A stretch of DNA of 64,000 nucleotides. Origin: Circinella umbellata (lineage: Eukaryota > Mucoromycota > Mucoromycetes > Mucorales > Lichtheimiaceae). Under the pieces are notes generated by a model. It searched no databases. It worked only from the letters and a program-made list of their open reading frames with translations, and was not told the DNA's origin. Shown piece after piece: positions 36,501 through 48,533 of the stretch (the stretch's first letter is position 1; every line of letters begins with the position of its first letter). The translations under genes were made by a program, and so were the position numbers. The stretch covers positions 186,001-250,000 of the forward strand of contig JAIWNF010000011.1 of assembly GCA_025093555.1 (NCBI GenBank), written 5' to 3'.

Positions 36501-36950
36501 ACAACACAACCATATACCAGTTTATCTTTTATTATATATAGAAAACGATCAAGTGAAATTTCACTAGATTGCTCAAAATATTTGGAAGAGGTATTTGAGA
36601 AAAAGAGCTACTATTTTGGTGTAATTAAGTTTGAAGGATATCATGTGATCTCATACGAAGATTTTTATTATATTCCATTTTGTGCCACACATAATGTAGA
36701 GTATACTTTATGGAAAAAAAACAAGCATGCCTATTATATGCTGACCAGGCACGAGATCAGTAGAGAAACTAAGAAAAATATGGATTGGCTTTCTTTTGTT
36801 TTGTTCGTAACATAATATACCGATTTATACTACAAAGACAACATATTCATGTACGGTTTGCTCCGATCAACTGGTTTATGTAGTACCCTGGTTTCTTCTC
36901 GTCATGATGCTATAAACATATTCTAAAGCACACGCCATATTTTTTATAGA
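33517..36950. other. Gene-poor stretch with eroded coding relics
   Basis: About 3.4 kb without a complete gene. On the minus strand several segments read as broken coding sequence: near 34290-34420 (RTRETDREELWNLLHNNHRI, stop), near 34610-34760 (45 open codons beginning TAYKFSTSYKSLVHAEFH) and near 35790-36010 (VMFEFHVVSPIKW, GHIKELNKNNNLDDWHVL). They contain stops and frameshifts. Their spacing fits one or two decayed genes or transposon proteins; no family was recognised. A plus-strand frame at 36441-36815 (124 codons) is also unassigned. Confidence 0.35.
36441..36815 (+). CDS. Possible unidentified 124-aa open frame
   Basis: An ATG-initiated frame of 124 codons with mixed, protein-like composition (ISLDCSKYLEEVFEKKSYYF, IPFCATHNVEYTLWKKNKHA). 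There is no recognised domain, no flanking exon with clear splice signals, and it lies among relics. It may be a fragment or a chance frame. Confidence 0.2.
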   Translation: MMVQLDRWFLSIKFTMVYLYTTQPYTSLSFIIYRKRSSEISLDCSKYLEEVFEKKSYYFGVIKFEGYHVISYEDFYYIPFCATHNVEYTLWKKNKHAYYMLTRHEISRETKKNMDWLSFVLFVT

Positions 36951-37360
36951 CTATAATAAAGGTGCTGGTTCATAGTAGTCATACTTCTGCAATTCTCTTT
37001 TGATTTTTTTCTGGAAAAAAGTAAAAATTCATAATTATTGCCTATATCGTATTCTCTTCAGAACAACAATAGCGTCCAACTAAATGCTTATTGATGATTG
37101 CCTATATAAAAGCTCATGCAAAGTATATGATAGTTTACAATACCTTTGAACACAGTCATGTATGTGATGTAGCATGGATAGGGTAGAAAGATGCAAAAAG
37201 TTGTTTACTGCAGCAGCTATATTACGTACTATGTCAACGCCAAGCACAGTTGCAATCATACTTGTATCACTTTTGAACTCGACAAACGTATCAGTGAAAG
37301 CATCCAGTGAAAATAAAATTAACGTGTTTATGACCTATCTCGCCTAATAAATGTAAGATA
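36951..37360 (-). pseudogene. Unidentified coding relic or unrecognised gene tail
   Basis: On the minus strand about 85 codons are open from about 37345 to 37090 (including DAFTDTFVEFKSDTSMIA, TVLGVDIVRNIAAAVNNF, LHLSTLSMLHHIHDC). Downstream, after a polypyrimidine tract ending TTTTTTCCAG, comes a 20-codon segment KKIKRELQKYDYYEPAPLL and a stop at 36951. The acceptor-like signal and charged ending look like the last exon of a gene. The upstream part breaks its frame near 37340, and no start exon was found. It may be a pseudogene, or a gene with exons I could not place. Confidence 0.3.
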
Positions 37361-38691
37361 CATTTATTACATATCATCTAGCTTAGATCTATTCATACAT
37401 GTACTGTATATCAAAAGGAGTGAGTGGCAAGAATAACATTCATTAATACTGTCACGATTTTATTTTGCTGATGACATTCATTATCTAACGTTCCTGAGTA
37501 TTTTTAATCTTGCACGTGTAGTAGTTTATATACTCGGAAAAGAACTTGGTGATAAACATTTTTTTTTTAGAAAAAACGAATAGTTATATAGTTATATAAT
37601 TATAGTTTTTCTTTCTCTGGTTTATGAAATATCATTATAAATTGTGAAAAGTGATCTAAAGTGATAAAAATGAATTAAATGAAACAAAAAAAACCATATG
37701 ATGCTTACACATCATTCCAACGAATAAAATTGTAAATTGGCGTGGAAAAAAGATTTACTGATCTTTTCTTCTGGTTGCTCCTTTTTTTTAAAAAATAGCT
37801 TCGGCTAAAAAAACTACATAGTTAACTATAGAAAATCAAAATCAAGGGGACTTTTGCCCTTTTATAGACTTACTGCTAGGTATATTATTATATTTCAGTC
37901 AAAAGTTTATTATTATTATATAATCTTATTTTCACTTCATTAGAAAATTAAGATATGATCATGAAGAAGCTAACTTCTCATTTTTTCCCAATTGATATTT
38001 TCACCCATGTTCCTCAAAAAATAGTAAAGGTTAAAAAAAAAAGATGGAGATGGGTTGTACATCAATCAACTCAAAAAAGAAAAAAAGAAAAAAAAAATAT
38101 GTGGCGAATTCATATCAAAAAAGATTTAAATGAACTAAAACCATTCACATCTTTCTAACACATATCCTGTAAAAAAAACTCCGGTTGACATTCCTGTTGC
38201 CTGTTCTGTCTCTTCTGCAACATATTAGACTATTCAATCCTGGTTACTCAGCAAAATCAATCCAACTCAACCCGTATATCGGGAAAACATAATTTACCTT
38301 ATTCTTTCATTTTTCATAGACAATAATCTTTAGACTTCCTTGGAAACGATCATGTTTAAAACTAAAAGTATTACAATGAAGACAAACTTATATATTTTGT
38401 CTCGAGGAATCAACGTTTGTTAGCCAAGTAAGGGAAACGAAAAAAAATGACAGCACTTTATAAGAAAAATAGTTGCCTTTTATATTGTTACACAAAATTC
38501 GTAACGGAATTTCACATGTATAACCCAGCATTCTGACTGATCCAAATGCTGCCTTGACGGTGTTTCAAATTACATTTAAACGATATATTGTTTGTGCCTT
38601 GTAACGAGGAATCGTTCAACTTACGTTTCTTTTTTTCTATTGAATCTGGGGAAAAAAACTTTCTTTTTATTCTCTTTCATACAAACTAAAT
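37361..38691. other. Upstream region of the acyl-CoA synthetase gene
   Basis: 1.3 kb, AT-rich. A Lys-rich frame at 37955-38158 has simple composition and is not called. No other gene was seen. Confidence 0.5.
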
Positions 38692-41283
38692 ATGTCCCCT
38701 AAAATTAACTTGGAAAAGCAGCTTATCGAATTGCCTGATAGTCGTAAGCCCGGTCAGACTGGTAAGTAAAATTATTTATTCTCTTTACGTGTTATGTCAA
38801 GGTTGAGAGAAAGAACTTATTATTGGTTTATTATCCACCCTTTTGGTATGGCATTATATAATGGGCCTCTTACACAAAAGGATATCTCAACCGTTTTGTC
38901 ATATTACTTAAAGATGTGGGGTAATTATGCATGTATTTTAATACATTTATTGCTATTGTTTAGGTGTCTTCCGTAGTGCTGCGTATCCAGATATTATCGA
39001 AAGAACCAGCCCCAAGGTTCAAAACATGTATGACCTCTTCAAAGAAGGTAATGGAATAGAATTTATATTTGACCCTGTAAACGCTGCTAGTTCAACCCAA
39101 AGAATCAACTACTAGAACAACCTCGCCTTTTATCTATTATATTTCTATCATAACATTTTTTTTCGTACTATGCCTTTTTTATTCACAACAAACTATGATA
39201 ATATGAATAGGTTTGAAACTTGCCCGTGATCGTCCTTGTTTGGGTCATCGTCCCATTGTCAACGAAAAGACTGGTGAACGCGGTCAATATGTGTGGCAAA
39301 CTTATCGTCAAGTTAATCACCGCATTACCAACTTTGGTTCTGGCGTGCTTAACTTGCTTAACCATCAACTCAATGATTCTCGTACCAAAAATATTCCCAT
39401 TGGTATTTGGGCTGTCAATCGTCCTGAATGGACCATTTGCGATTTGGCTTGCGCCGCTTATGGCCTTTACACCGTAACCTTGTACGACACACTCGGCCCA
39501 GACACCGTCGAATATGTTATGAACCATGCCGAGTTGGAAACTGTTGTCTGTTCGGCTGATCATATCGCCGACTTGCTCAAGCTTCGTCACAAGTTACCCA
39601 AGTTGCGCTGCATTATTTCTATGGATACCCTCGAAGATGATGTTGCTCCTGGTACTGGTGCTGCATCCAAGAGTGCCATTATTAAGGCTTGGGCTCAAGA
39701 GAAGGACGTTCTTTTAACCGATTTTGCTGCTATTGAAGCTGCTGGTAAGAAGAACCGTCGTTCCCACAATCCTCCTAAGGCTGAAGATTTGGCTTTTATC
39801 ATGTATACTTCAGGAACAACTGGCATGCCCAAGGCAAGTGTTTTTTTTAACAAACTTATATGATTTTAAGGGAATTTAAACGATAGATATAAATGTGTGG
39901 TTACAAAATAGTAAAGGAATTTACAAGGTCTAAATGAAACTGTGTGTGGGCGATAACTAAATATTTAACTCTAACACATTTATGAATATATAGGGTGCTA
40001 TGTTATCTCATGGTAATTTTGTTTCTGCCGTTTCTGCCAGTAATCTCAACATTGGTGAATATCAGGATAACGATGTCAGTATCTCCTACCTTCCTCTTGC
40101 TCACATTTTCGGTCGTTTGATTGACATTGTTGCATTAATGCGTGGTTCGCGTATCGGTTTCTTCAGCGGTGATGTTGCCCAGATTGTTGATGATATGCAA
40201 ACCTTGAAACCTACCATCTTCGCTTCTGTCCCTCGTCTTCTTAACCGTGTCTACTCGAGTGTTGTTCAAAAGACCATTGAAGCTCCTGGTGCCAAGGGCG
40301 CTCTTGCCCGTCGCGCCGTTGCTGCTAAGCTTGCTAATCTCGAAGCTGGCCTTGGTAATACCCATCCATTGTGGGATCGTTTGATTTTCAACAAGGTTAA
40401 ACAAGCTTTGGGTGGTCGTGTCCGTTTCGTTTGCAGTGGTTCTGCTCCTCTTGGTAAGGATGTCATGCAATTCTTGCGTATTGCTTTCTGCTGCGATATC
40501 CGTGAAGGTTATGGTGCTACTGAAACATGCGCTGCTTCTTCTATCCACAGCAAGGGTGAATACAAGGCTGGTCATATTGGTGCTCCCTTTGGCTGTAACG
40601 AATTCAAACTTGTCGATGTTCCTGAAATGGACTATCTTTCAACCGATCCTTACCCTCGTGGTGAATTGTGTATTCGTGGTCCAAATGTATTTATGGGTTA
40701 CTACAAGGATGAGGAAAAGACACGTGAAGCATTGGATGATGAAGGATGGTACCACTCTGGTGACATTGCTTTGATCAATGAACGTGGCTGTGTTGTTATT
40801 ATTGATCGTAAGAAGAATATTTTCAAACTTGCTCAAGGTGAATACATCGCTCCTGAAAAGATCGAAAATGTCTTTGCCAAATCCTCCGTCATTGCACAAA
40901 TCTATATTCACGGTGATTCTCTCCAAAGCTCTTTGGTTGGTATCATTGTTCCTGACCCTGAAGCATTGAACACCTTTGTTCTTTCTAAGCTTCCTCATAT
41001 TGCTGCAAAGAAATTGTCATTCGAAGAACTTATCAAGGTTCCTGAAGTGAACAAAGCTATATTGGATGAATTGACAAAGGTTGGCAAGAAGGCTGAACTT
41101 CGTGGTTTCGAATTACCCAAGGCCCTTTTCCTTGAATCCGATCCTTTCTCTATTGAAAATGATATCCTCACCCCCACTCTCAAGGTCAAGCGTCCTCAAG
41201 CTGCTAAACGTTACACTGCTCAAATTGCTGAAATGTATGCACAATTGGCAGCTCAAATGGACCCTGCAAAGGCCAAGTTGTAA
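38692..41283 (+). CDS. Long-chain acyl-CoA synthetase
   Basis: Four exons (38692-38761, 38964-39047, 39211-39833, 39994-41283) give 688 aa, the usual length of eukaryotic long-chain acyl-CoA synthetases. The ATP-binding motif is YTSGTTGMPKGAMLSHGN (residues ~250-267). Others are YLPLAHIFGR, GYGATET, GELCIRGPNVFMGYYKD, EGWYHSGDIA, and DRKKNIFKLAQGEYIAPEKI with the FACS signature. The enzyme activates free fatty acids to acyl-CoA with ATP for lipid synthesis or beta-oxidation. No peroxisomal SKL-type end is present: the C-terminus is DPAKAKL, a near-PTS1 (AKL), so peroxisomal import is possible. The third intron begins GCAAGT, a GC-AG intron that splits the P-loop motif between MPK and GAM; no GT donor nearby keeps the frame. 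Confidence 0.95.
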
Positions 41284-41698
41284 TTAATACCAAGCATTTG
41301 TTTATTATTTTCCCTTTATTAAAGAGACCATTCGCCCTTTCTCCATATCTTAAACCCATAGTTCGTTTATCTTTTTTTTATCCCATTCATTGATTCACAA
41401 ACCATTTACATCCTGTTTTTCTTTTATCGTATTTTTTTAATTAAAGTTGTATGAGAATTATTTTTGCTCATATTTTAATCAATTGAAATTTTTTTTCGTG
41501 AGAATATTGAATTTGCATATGTTGACCATCCATTTAATTGTAAGTGTCATTTATGTTTCAACAAAAGATATTAAATGGATACTCAATGAAAAATCACATG
41601 TAATTTACTGAAGAGGAAAAAAAAGGCTTTTTGAAATCAAAATTTACTGAAAAGGTGTTGTTATGCTCATAAATAAAATATACATAATCTGTTCAAGA
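41284..41698. other. Intergenic between convergent genes
   Basis: 415 bp holding the 3' UTRs of the acyl-CoA synthetase and LIM genes. No gene was seen. Confidence 0.6.
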
Positions 41699-43499
41699 TT
41701 ATTGTCGACCACACATCTTGCAAATCAATTCTCCTGGATTTCCTTCTTGCCACATGCCTAGCATCAAAGCATATTCATGTGAGTTTCAATTATCGTAAAG
41801 CATTAATTATAAACAATTAAAAAAATCCCCTCATAATTAAATACCTGGCACCCTGGCACTCAATATCTTGTTACACCTAGCACACTGAAAATGGTGAGGA
41901 TGATAATCCTTACCGAAGGCTGAAGAATATCTGCCATCAATCATATCCCCACAATGCTGACATACTTTAACATTACCGTTACGTGGGTTCTTGTAATGTA
42001 CTTCGCAAAATGGCTTATTATTACGTTCATAAAATGAAGCCGATTCAAATGCTTTGCCACAATCCTAAATGATAATAATATTTCATGTTTTTGAATAATG
42101 AATTAGTTTACCTTCAAGACATGCCCTTTCGCTCTTTTTCTTTATCTTTAAAAATTTTTGTGTCGAGCGTATGCATATGTATACTTACCGCACAGACAAA
42201 ACATTCCTTGTGCCAATCTCCGCCCAATGCACCAACAAACTCGCTCGTAATATATTCACCACATCCCATACACTTGTTCCCAAATTTCGCTTGATAATCT
42301 TTTTCACAATATGGATGTCCATCATGTACCATAAATGAGCTTGTTTCATCAAATGGTTTACTGCATCCTCGGCAAAAAAAATGTCCTACGTGATAATGCT
42401 TCCCTAATGCTTCAATGGACTTTTCTTCGATGGGTGTATTACAATAGTCACAACGTTTACTAAATAATTCATGATAATCGAGCGCACAATAGGGTTGACC
42501 GTGCATAGAATAAAAGGCAATATGTTCGAGGTCTTGTTCACAGTGTTTACATTTGAAACAATCTACATGCCATTGATTCTGATCCACACGAATGACTCGA
42601 CCTGCAATCGGTTTATCACATCCTGCACAGCGAGCTCCACTATATAAAGGATTTGCTACCGACACCCGATCATTATCCACTTTTACTGATGAAGAAGGTA
42701 GTGGGGGTGGCGTGGATGGTTTTTTAGGAGGAATAGGAGGAGGCTGAGAACGTGAATAGGGTACCGGTGATGGTGATGATGTTTTTTTTGGGATTGGCGG
42801 TGGTGGAGGCTGTGGGGAGCGACTGCTAGTAGTGGTTGTAGCACCTGGAGTAGAAAACAATGGCTTGGTTTTGATTCCAGGTGGTTTTGGTTGTACAACA
42901 GGTGGTGCTGACGTTGACGTTGATGTTGTTGTTGTTGTTGTTGTTTCCGTAACAGGCGAGACTGGGGTAGGTTGTTGACGCCTTCGCGGAGACAAAGATG
43001 CTTCAAATGCATCCATTTTATCCACTCGTGAAGGTTGGGAATGTGTTGCTTGAGGTAGAGAGAATTTTTTTGATGTTTCAGTGATAGCTTCAGAAATAGT
43101 TCCAGTCGCTTGCTGTAAACTGTCTACTTGGGGTTGAATTCCAGAAACACTGCTAGCTGTAGTTTCTTTATGGTCGGTGAGGTGTAACTGTTTTTGCATG
43201 GGGTATATGAGATCATTTCTAGCATCTTGCATAGCATTAGACGATTGCTCACCCGATGTACGCCAAGAAGCGGGTTTCATTGCTGGTCTGGGACCCCTTA
43301 GATTACCACCAACAACAGGACGTGAAGGGGAGGCTGTTGACGACGCCTGTTGGTTGTTACTATTAGTTCGCGGCAAATTCTTTAGATATTTATCTAAAAT
43401 CTATACTATTTAGTCTACATAGAAGTAAAAAAAAACCAAAAGAAAAAAATATTAGCTATTCCTCGCCTTACCAAGTTCGTCTTTTTTTAAGTAAGTCAT
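41699..43499 (-). CDS. Four-LIM-domain protein, paxillin-like
   Basis: Exons 43499-43472, 43393-42189, 42064-41845 and 41757-41699 join in frame to 503 aa. Exon 1 encodes only MTYLKKDEL plus one base. The first ~260 residues are disordered, with a Pro-rich block (PPPPPIPKKTSSPSP, PPPIPPKKPSTPPPLP) that should bind SH3 domains. Four LIM zinc-finger domains fill the C-terminal half: LIM1 from CAGCDKPIAG (~266), LIM2 from CDYCNTPIEE, LIM3 from CMGCGEYITS, LIM4 from CQHCGDMIDG to CKMCGRQ at the end. Order and spacing match paxillin/leupaxin and fungal Pxl1-type scaffolds of the actin ring and polarised growth sites. The Pro-rich block could partner SH3 proteins such as the F-BAR protein in this window; that link is speculation. 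Confidence 0.9.
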
Positions 43500-43746
43500 G
43501 GTTTAACGAAAGAAGAGTGTAGCTTTTCATGCCTTTAAACCATCAATTTTAATGAATGAATTTATAGCACCAAAAAAAGAGAAAAAAGGTGTCGGGGCTA
43601 TAAATTTGATTTTGTCTACGTCAGGCTTTCTGGACCAGGACGGCAATTCTTCTTGCCCAACGACAAACGAAAAAACAAAGAGTCTTTGATTACCGGGCGA
43701 CCCGTCATTTCCTTCCGTCAATAATTTATACTTCCCCACTCTTATA
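43500..43746. promoter_or_regulatory. Shared upstream region of the LIM and complex I genes
   Basis: 247 bp between divergent start codons. Slightly GC-richer than other intergenic DNA, with no obvious TATA box. It must hold both core promoters. Confidence 0.5.
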
Positions 43747-45776
43747 ATGCTTCGGAACGCCATTCTTCGACGAGGTAATTTTCAATTGAAAAACGCGATC
43801 GAATCAACACAGCAACAAAAAGTCGATTGAGCTTTTTTCCAACAATAAACAAAAGGAAAAAAATATTACTATTATTGTTATTAATATTAATAGTAATAAA
43901 AATATATTTTAAAAATATACATTTCATGTATAAATAACACGTCGATTTTCCCAAATTTTTTATTTACTTTTTCAAAATAGCAACCGCTCCTGTGGTAGCT
44001 CGCAATATGCGTGCTGTTTCTGCTGTGCGTCACTATGCTGCCACTCCCGATCCTAACGCCAATCCCATTACCGGCAAAACTTCCTTTGGCGGTCTTTCCG
44101 ATGAAGATCGTATTTTCACCAACGTGTATCTTAAGCATGACTATCGTTTGAAGGGTGCATTAAAGCGTGGTGATTGGTACAAGACCAAAGAAATGATTTT
44201 GAAGGGTCACGAATGGATTTTGCAGGAAATGAAAGAATCAGGTCTTCGTGGTCGTGGTGGTGCTGGTTTCCCAACTGGTCTCAAGTGGAGCTTTATGAAC
44301 AAGCCTCTCGATGGTATGGTTAATATTATTGTCATTATTGTTGTTTTTGTTGGATTATATAATTCAACTCCATATAGTTTTGGAAAGGAAAAAGGGGGTG
44401 ATGGAGAGGGGTACTCTAAATGGAAATATGTAATAATTAAATATATATAAATATAGGCCGTCCTCGTTACCTCGTTATCAACGCTGATGAAGGTGAACCT
44501 GGTACTTGTAAGGATCGTGAAATTTTGCGTGGTGATCCTCATAAGCTTATCGAAGGTTGTGTGCTCGCTGGTGCTGCTATGAAAGCCAATGCTGCTTACA
44601 TCTATATTCGTGGTGAATTCTACCAAGAAGCTTCTCACTTGCAAGAAGCCATCAATGAAGCTTACGAAGCTGGTTTGATTGGTAAGAACGCTTGTGGTTC
44701 TGGTATGGACTTTGATGTGTATATCCATCGTGGTGCTGGTGCCTATATTTGTGGTGAAGAAACCAGTTTGATCGAATCCATCGAAGGTAAACAGGGTAAG
44801 CCCAGATTGAAGCCCCCATTCCCTGCTGACGTTGGTTTATTCGGTTGTCCTTCGACTGTCACCAACGTCGAAACAGTTGCCGTTGCACCTACTATCTTGC
44901 GTCGTGGTGGTAAATGGTTCGCTGGTTTCGGTCGTAACCGCAACCAAGGCACAAAGTTGTTCTGTATTTCTGGTCACGTCAACAACCCTTGTACTGTTGA
45001 AGAAGAAATGTCCATTCCTTTGCGTGAATTGATTGACAAGCATTGTGGTGGTGTCCGTGGTGGTTGGGATAACCTTCTTGGTATGTTTGCTATTATTATT
45101 ATATATTTATATCTGAAAGAAAACAATGGGAATAATATTTTTTTCTGACATATATGTATTGATTAACTTAGGTATTGTTCCTGGAGGTTGTTCCGTCCCA
45201 ATCTTGCCTAAGAAGATCTGTGATGATGTCTTGTAAGAATCTTTTTGAATTTTAGGAATATTGAAAACATTAAATAAAAGCGGAGGGGCACTAACAAAAT
45301 TTCATTTAGGATGGACTTCGATGCCCTTCGTGATGTTACCTCTGGTCTTGGTACTGCAGCTGTCATTGTTATGGATAAGTCCACTGACGTTGTTCGTGCT
45401 ATCTCTCGTTTCTCAAAGTTCTACCGCCACGAATCTTGTGGTCAATGTACACCTTGTCGTGAAGGTACCAAATGGCTCGAATCCATGATGGATCGTTTCG
45501 AATCTGGTAACGGTCGTCCTGAAGAAATTGATCAAATCTGGGATCTTACCAAGCAAATTGAAGGTCACACTATTTGTGCTTTGGGTGACGCCGCAGCATG
45601 GCCCGTAAGTTTCATATTTTTTTTTATCTTTTAAAAAATGTGAATTATGTACTCACTCTCAAAATATATTTGTCAACATATAGGTCCAAGGTTTGATTCG
45701 TCACTTCCGCCCTGAACTTGAAGCTCGCATGGCCGAATTTCAACGTTCGATTGAAAGCAAACAAGCTACCGCTTAA
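43747..45776 (+). CDS. NDUFV1: Complex I 51-kDa subunit (NDUFV1/NUO51)
   Basis: Six exons (43747-43774, 43981-44313, 44457-45080, 45172-45232, 45310-45604, 45684-45776) give 477 aa. The N-terminal ~30 residues ([20 protein letters not shown]) form an amphipathic mitochondrial presequence split by intron 1. Conserved features are [14 protein letters not shown] for [51 protein letters not shown] and the N3 4Fe-4S ligands C392, C395, C398 (SCGQCTPC) and C438 (HTICALGD). The protein holds the NADH site and FMN at the tip of the matrix arm and passes electrons to the iron-sulfur chain. Its presence shows the fungus has a proton-pumping complex I. All introns are GT-AG and phase-consistent. Confidence 0.97.
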
Positions 45777-46167
45777 AAATAAACTTTTCTTTTAATGCAA
45801 TTCCCACAACTATCTTTTCTTCATATTATTTTCCAGCACGCTCAACCCCCTTTTCTTAGATTAATGTAAAATTCTGATTTTGCAACAAAAATATTGTTTT
45901 CAAGCAAACAAACAAAAATGATTTTATTTATGTGGGTTTATTATTGTATGTGTAAAGTGGATATATTTATAATGTGTGACGGATGAAGAGTAAAGAATAC
46001 CATGGTAACCAAGACAAAATTGGATACAACTGATAAAAATAGCTATTATATAATTTTTTTAATTACCAATTTTAACTATTCCATGCAAACCAACAAAAAA
46101 AGAGCATAAAAATATTATCACCTAAAATGTTTTCGACTGTTCAGTATATTAGCGTTTATTAGTGCTA
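45777..46167. other. Intergenic between convergent genes
   Basis: 391 bp holding the 3' UTRs of the NDUFV1 and deaminase genes. No gene was seen. Confidence 0.6.
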
Positions 46168-46730
46168 TTAATGGGAATCCCAAAAATCGAGATGGTCTGC
46201 TTTGATTTCATCGTATAATTCTGGGAATGGACCAACTACATTAACCTTCCATGAACCATGGGCAAAAACTTCACGACACGGTAAATCCATTGTCGGATTT
46301 TCTTTGCTATTAGTAGTTAAAGAAGCCAATTCTGTTTCGGGCATTCCATAAACAACAGTTCCAATATTAGCCCAATAACAAGTACCAGCACACATCGCGC
46401 AAGGTTCAACACTTGTATAAAGAGCGCATCTTGACAAATGCTCAGGTGTAAAATTTAATGCTGTATATATATATAAAATCAATATTAATTAGTCACGAGT
46501 GAAAATAGTAAAGGACGCTATACATTACCAGCGGCACGAGCAAGCTCACTTTCTGCGTGAGCTGTAGAATTAACGTTGGTATGTTGCATTAATATCTTGT
46601 CTGTTCCATTTTCTACCAAGATAGCTCCAAAAGGATGTTTTCCCATTTCGCGTGAACGTTTAGCGACTTGTATAGCCTCACGAAGCAACTCTATCATTTT
46701 TACATGTCTTGTAGGAAGAGAAGAAGTCAT
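46168..46730 (-). CDS. CMP/dCMP-deaminase-fold nucleobase or nucleoside deaminase
   Basis: Two exons (46730-46529, 46460-46168) give 164 aa. The zinc site is complete: H58-A-E60 (TAHAESE) and P87-C88-x2-C91 (EPCAMC), with E60 as proton shuttle. The N-terminus MIELLREAIQVAKRSREMGK and HPFGAILV match the guanine/cytosine deaminase branch, and the size fits a stand-alone small deaminase. The ending ELYDEIKADHLDFWDSH also resembles bacterial guanine deaminase and nucleoside deaminases, where a C-terminal Phe/Trp closes the active site. The substrate (guanine, cytosine or a related base) cannot be decided from sequence alone. tRNA adenosine deaminase (Tad2) is less likely from the C-terminal motif. 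Confidence 0.85.
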
Positions 46731-48473
46731 TTTTTTTTACTTCTTGGAGGGATACTGGAAGAAAGAATAAAAACATGAGGATGGGTAAATAACTTTTATT
46801 TAAAACACTTTTAAATTTTCGCACGCATGAATATATATAATGTATAGGATGTACCCACTAGATAAGGTATAATTGCCATGATTCGCTTGTCATACGACCT
46901 CGCAGCAATTTTTCCTCTTGTCAAATCTTAATTGGGCACGCTTTGCTCTGGAAATGGTAATTTTGTCGTTATCATTATTAACAAAATTTCATTACGTATC
47001 AAAATGAAGTAAGAAAATTGATAGGATGGCAACACTCAATCAAGTTGCACTAATACATGGTGCTATTGGGAGAGATTTATTACTGCACTTTGTACTACTG
47101 TATTTTTCTTTATCAATTACATTGATATCCTGGGGACCGGTATGACTGGTCAAGTATCCACTCTGAAGCGGAAAAACTAACATTTACATTATTTTTATCC
47201 ATGTTCCAACTTTTGTATATGAATATGATCCTTTTATGATTTTCAGGGCAGTTATCATAGAATCATAATTCGACGTATATTCACAACGCGGTATGATATA
47301 AAACAATAACGGTAACTAATTAGCGTCGATATATGCCATTACTTGAATGGACAAGCAGAATGGACAGGAAATATATAAATTTCTCTATGTTTATGGTAAA
47401 GCCAAGTCTCATTTATTCTTGCATATCAACCAAATTTCTACAGATATCAAACAGAACTATCTATATACAAACTATCATTCAAACATTTTTGCGTATCATA
47501 ACAAAAAAAATAGCTTTTATACTAGGGAATCAATGGTCTATCCACTATTTCCCATTATAACCAGTTATCATATTTGCACAGAAATTAAACTTTGAAAGGA
47601 TTCTTTTTAAAACCAAAGCTAGATTTCAAAATACATGGAGATACTGCACTATTTTTTCCAACTATGTTGTTTAGTGCTGATATATAGATAAGCAATATGC
47701 AAGAAAACAAATAAACAAAATAGTAGGTAATACTTAAACGGTACGTATTTAATTTATAAGTCAAAGTTTTCTAATCTAACGGTATCTAATCAAAATGCTA
47801 TAATATAAGAAAAAAATGGTATGGAATGACAGTAAGTTAATAAATGAAGTGTTATCAACACATAATCATACTACTATTAATAGTAGTAGTCCATTCACAA
47901 TTATCTTCACCATGATATAAATATTAGCTCACCATAAGCAAATTAAAAGAAACCCCGTTTCTTCATAATCAAACAAAGTCTTTTTTTCCATCTCTGCCAG
48001 ATTATATTTTGACATGTAAAAAAAAAGAAAATAAATTTTAATGAGAACCATTGCTTTCTTACCCAATTATTTGATGATGGTATTGTATAAGAGTTACAAA
48101 GATATAATGCTTACCAAGTAAGACAGGTCAGTGCTTCTTCCCTCTCGGGCACACCAATCTGGATAAAAAGAAAAAAAAATATTGTTCCCTGTGGATGGTC
48201 TCTGCCATACAATGCCGTTGCACAGCTTTTTTTTACAAATGGGAAAACGTTACAACGACATAAGGTTTGAGCATCCACAACGAACCACCAGGAGCTTTAA
48301 AGATTGTGTCAGCTGTCTTGGGAACTACAATCATAATAAAGAAGCACATGTCATTATTAGCAAAAAAAAAACATCATATCATGCTGTCTAAAGTAAGGGA
48401 GCAACGAGGGAAATAAATATTATTATGAACATAGAGTACTTACACTTCATTGGACGAGCTGGCACAAAAAAAC

Positions 48474-48533
<60 letters not shown>

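Noticed and set aside
39183..39590. Minus-strand 135-codon frame
   Set aside because: Antisense shadow of acyl-CoA synthetase exon 3, produced by its biased codon use.
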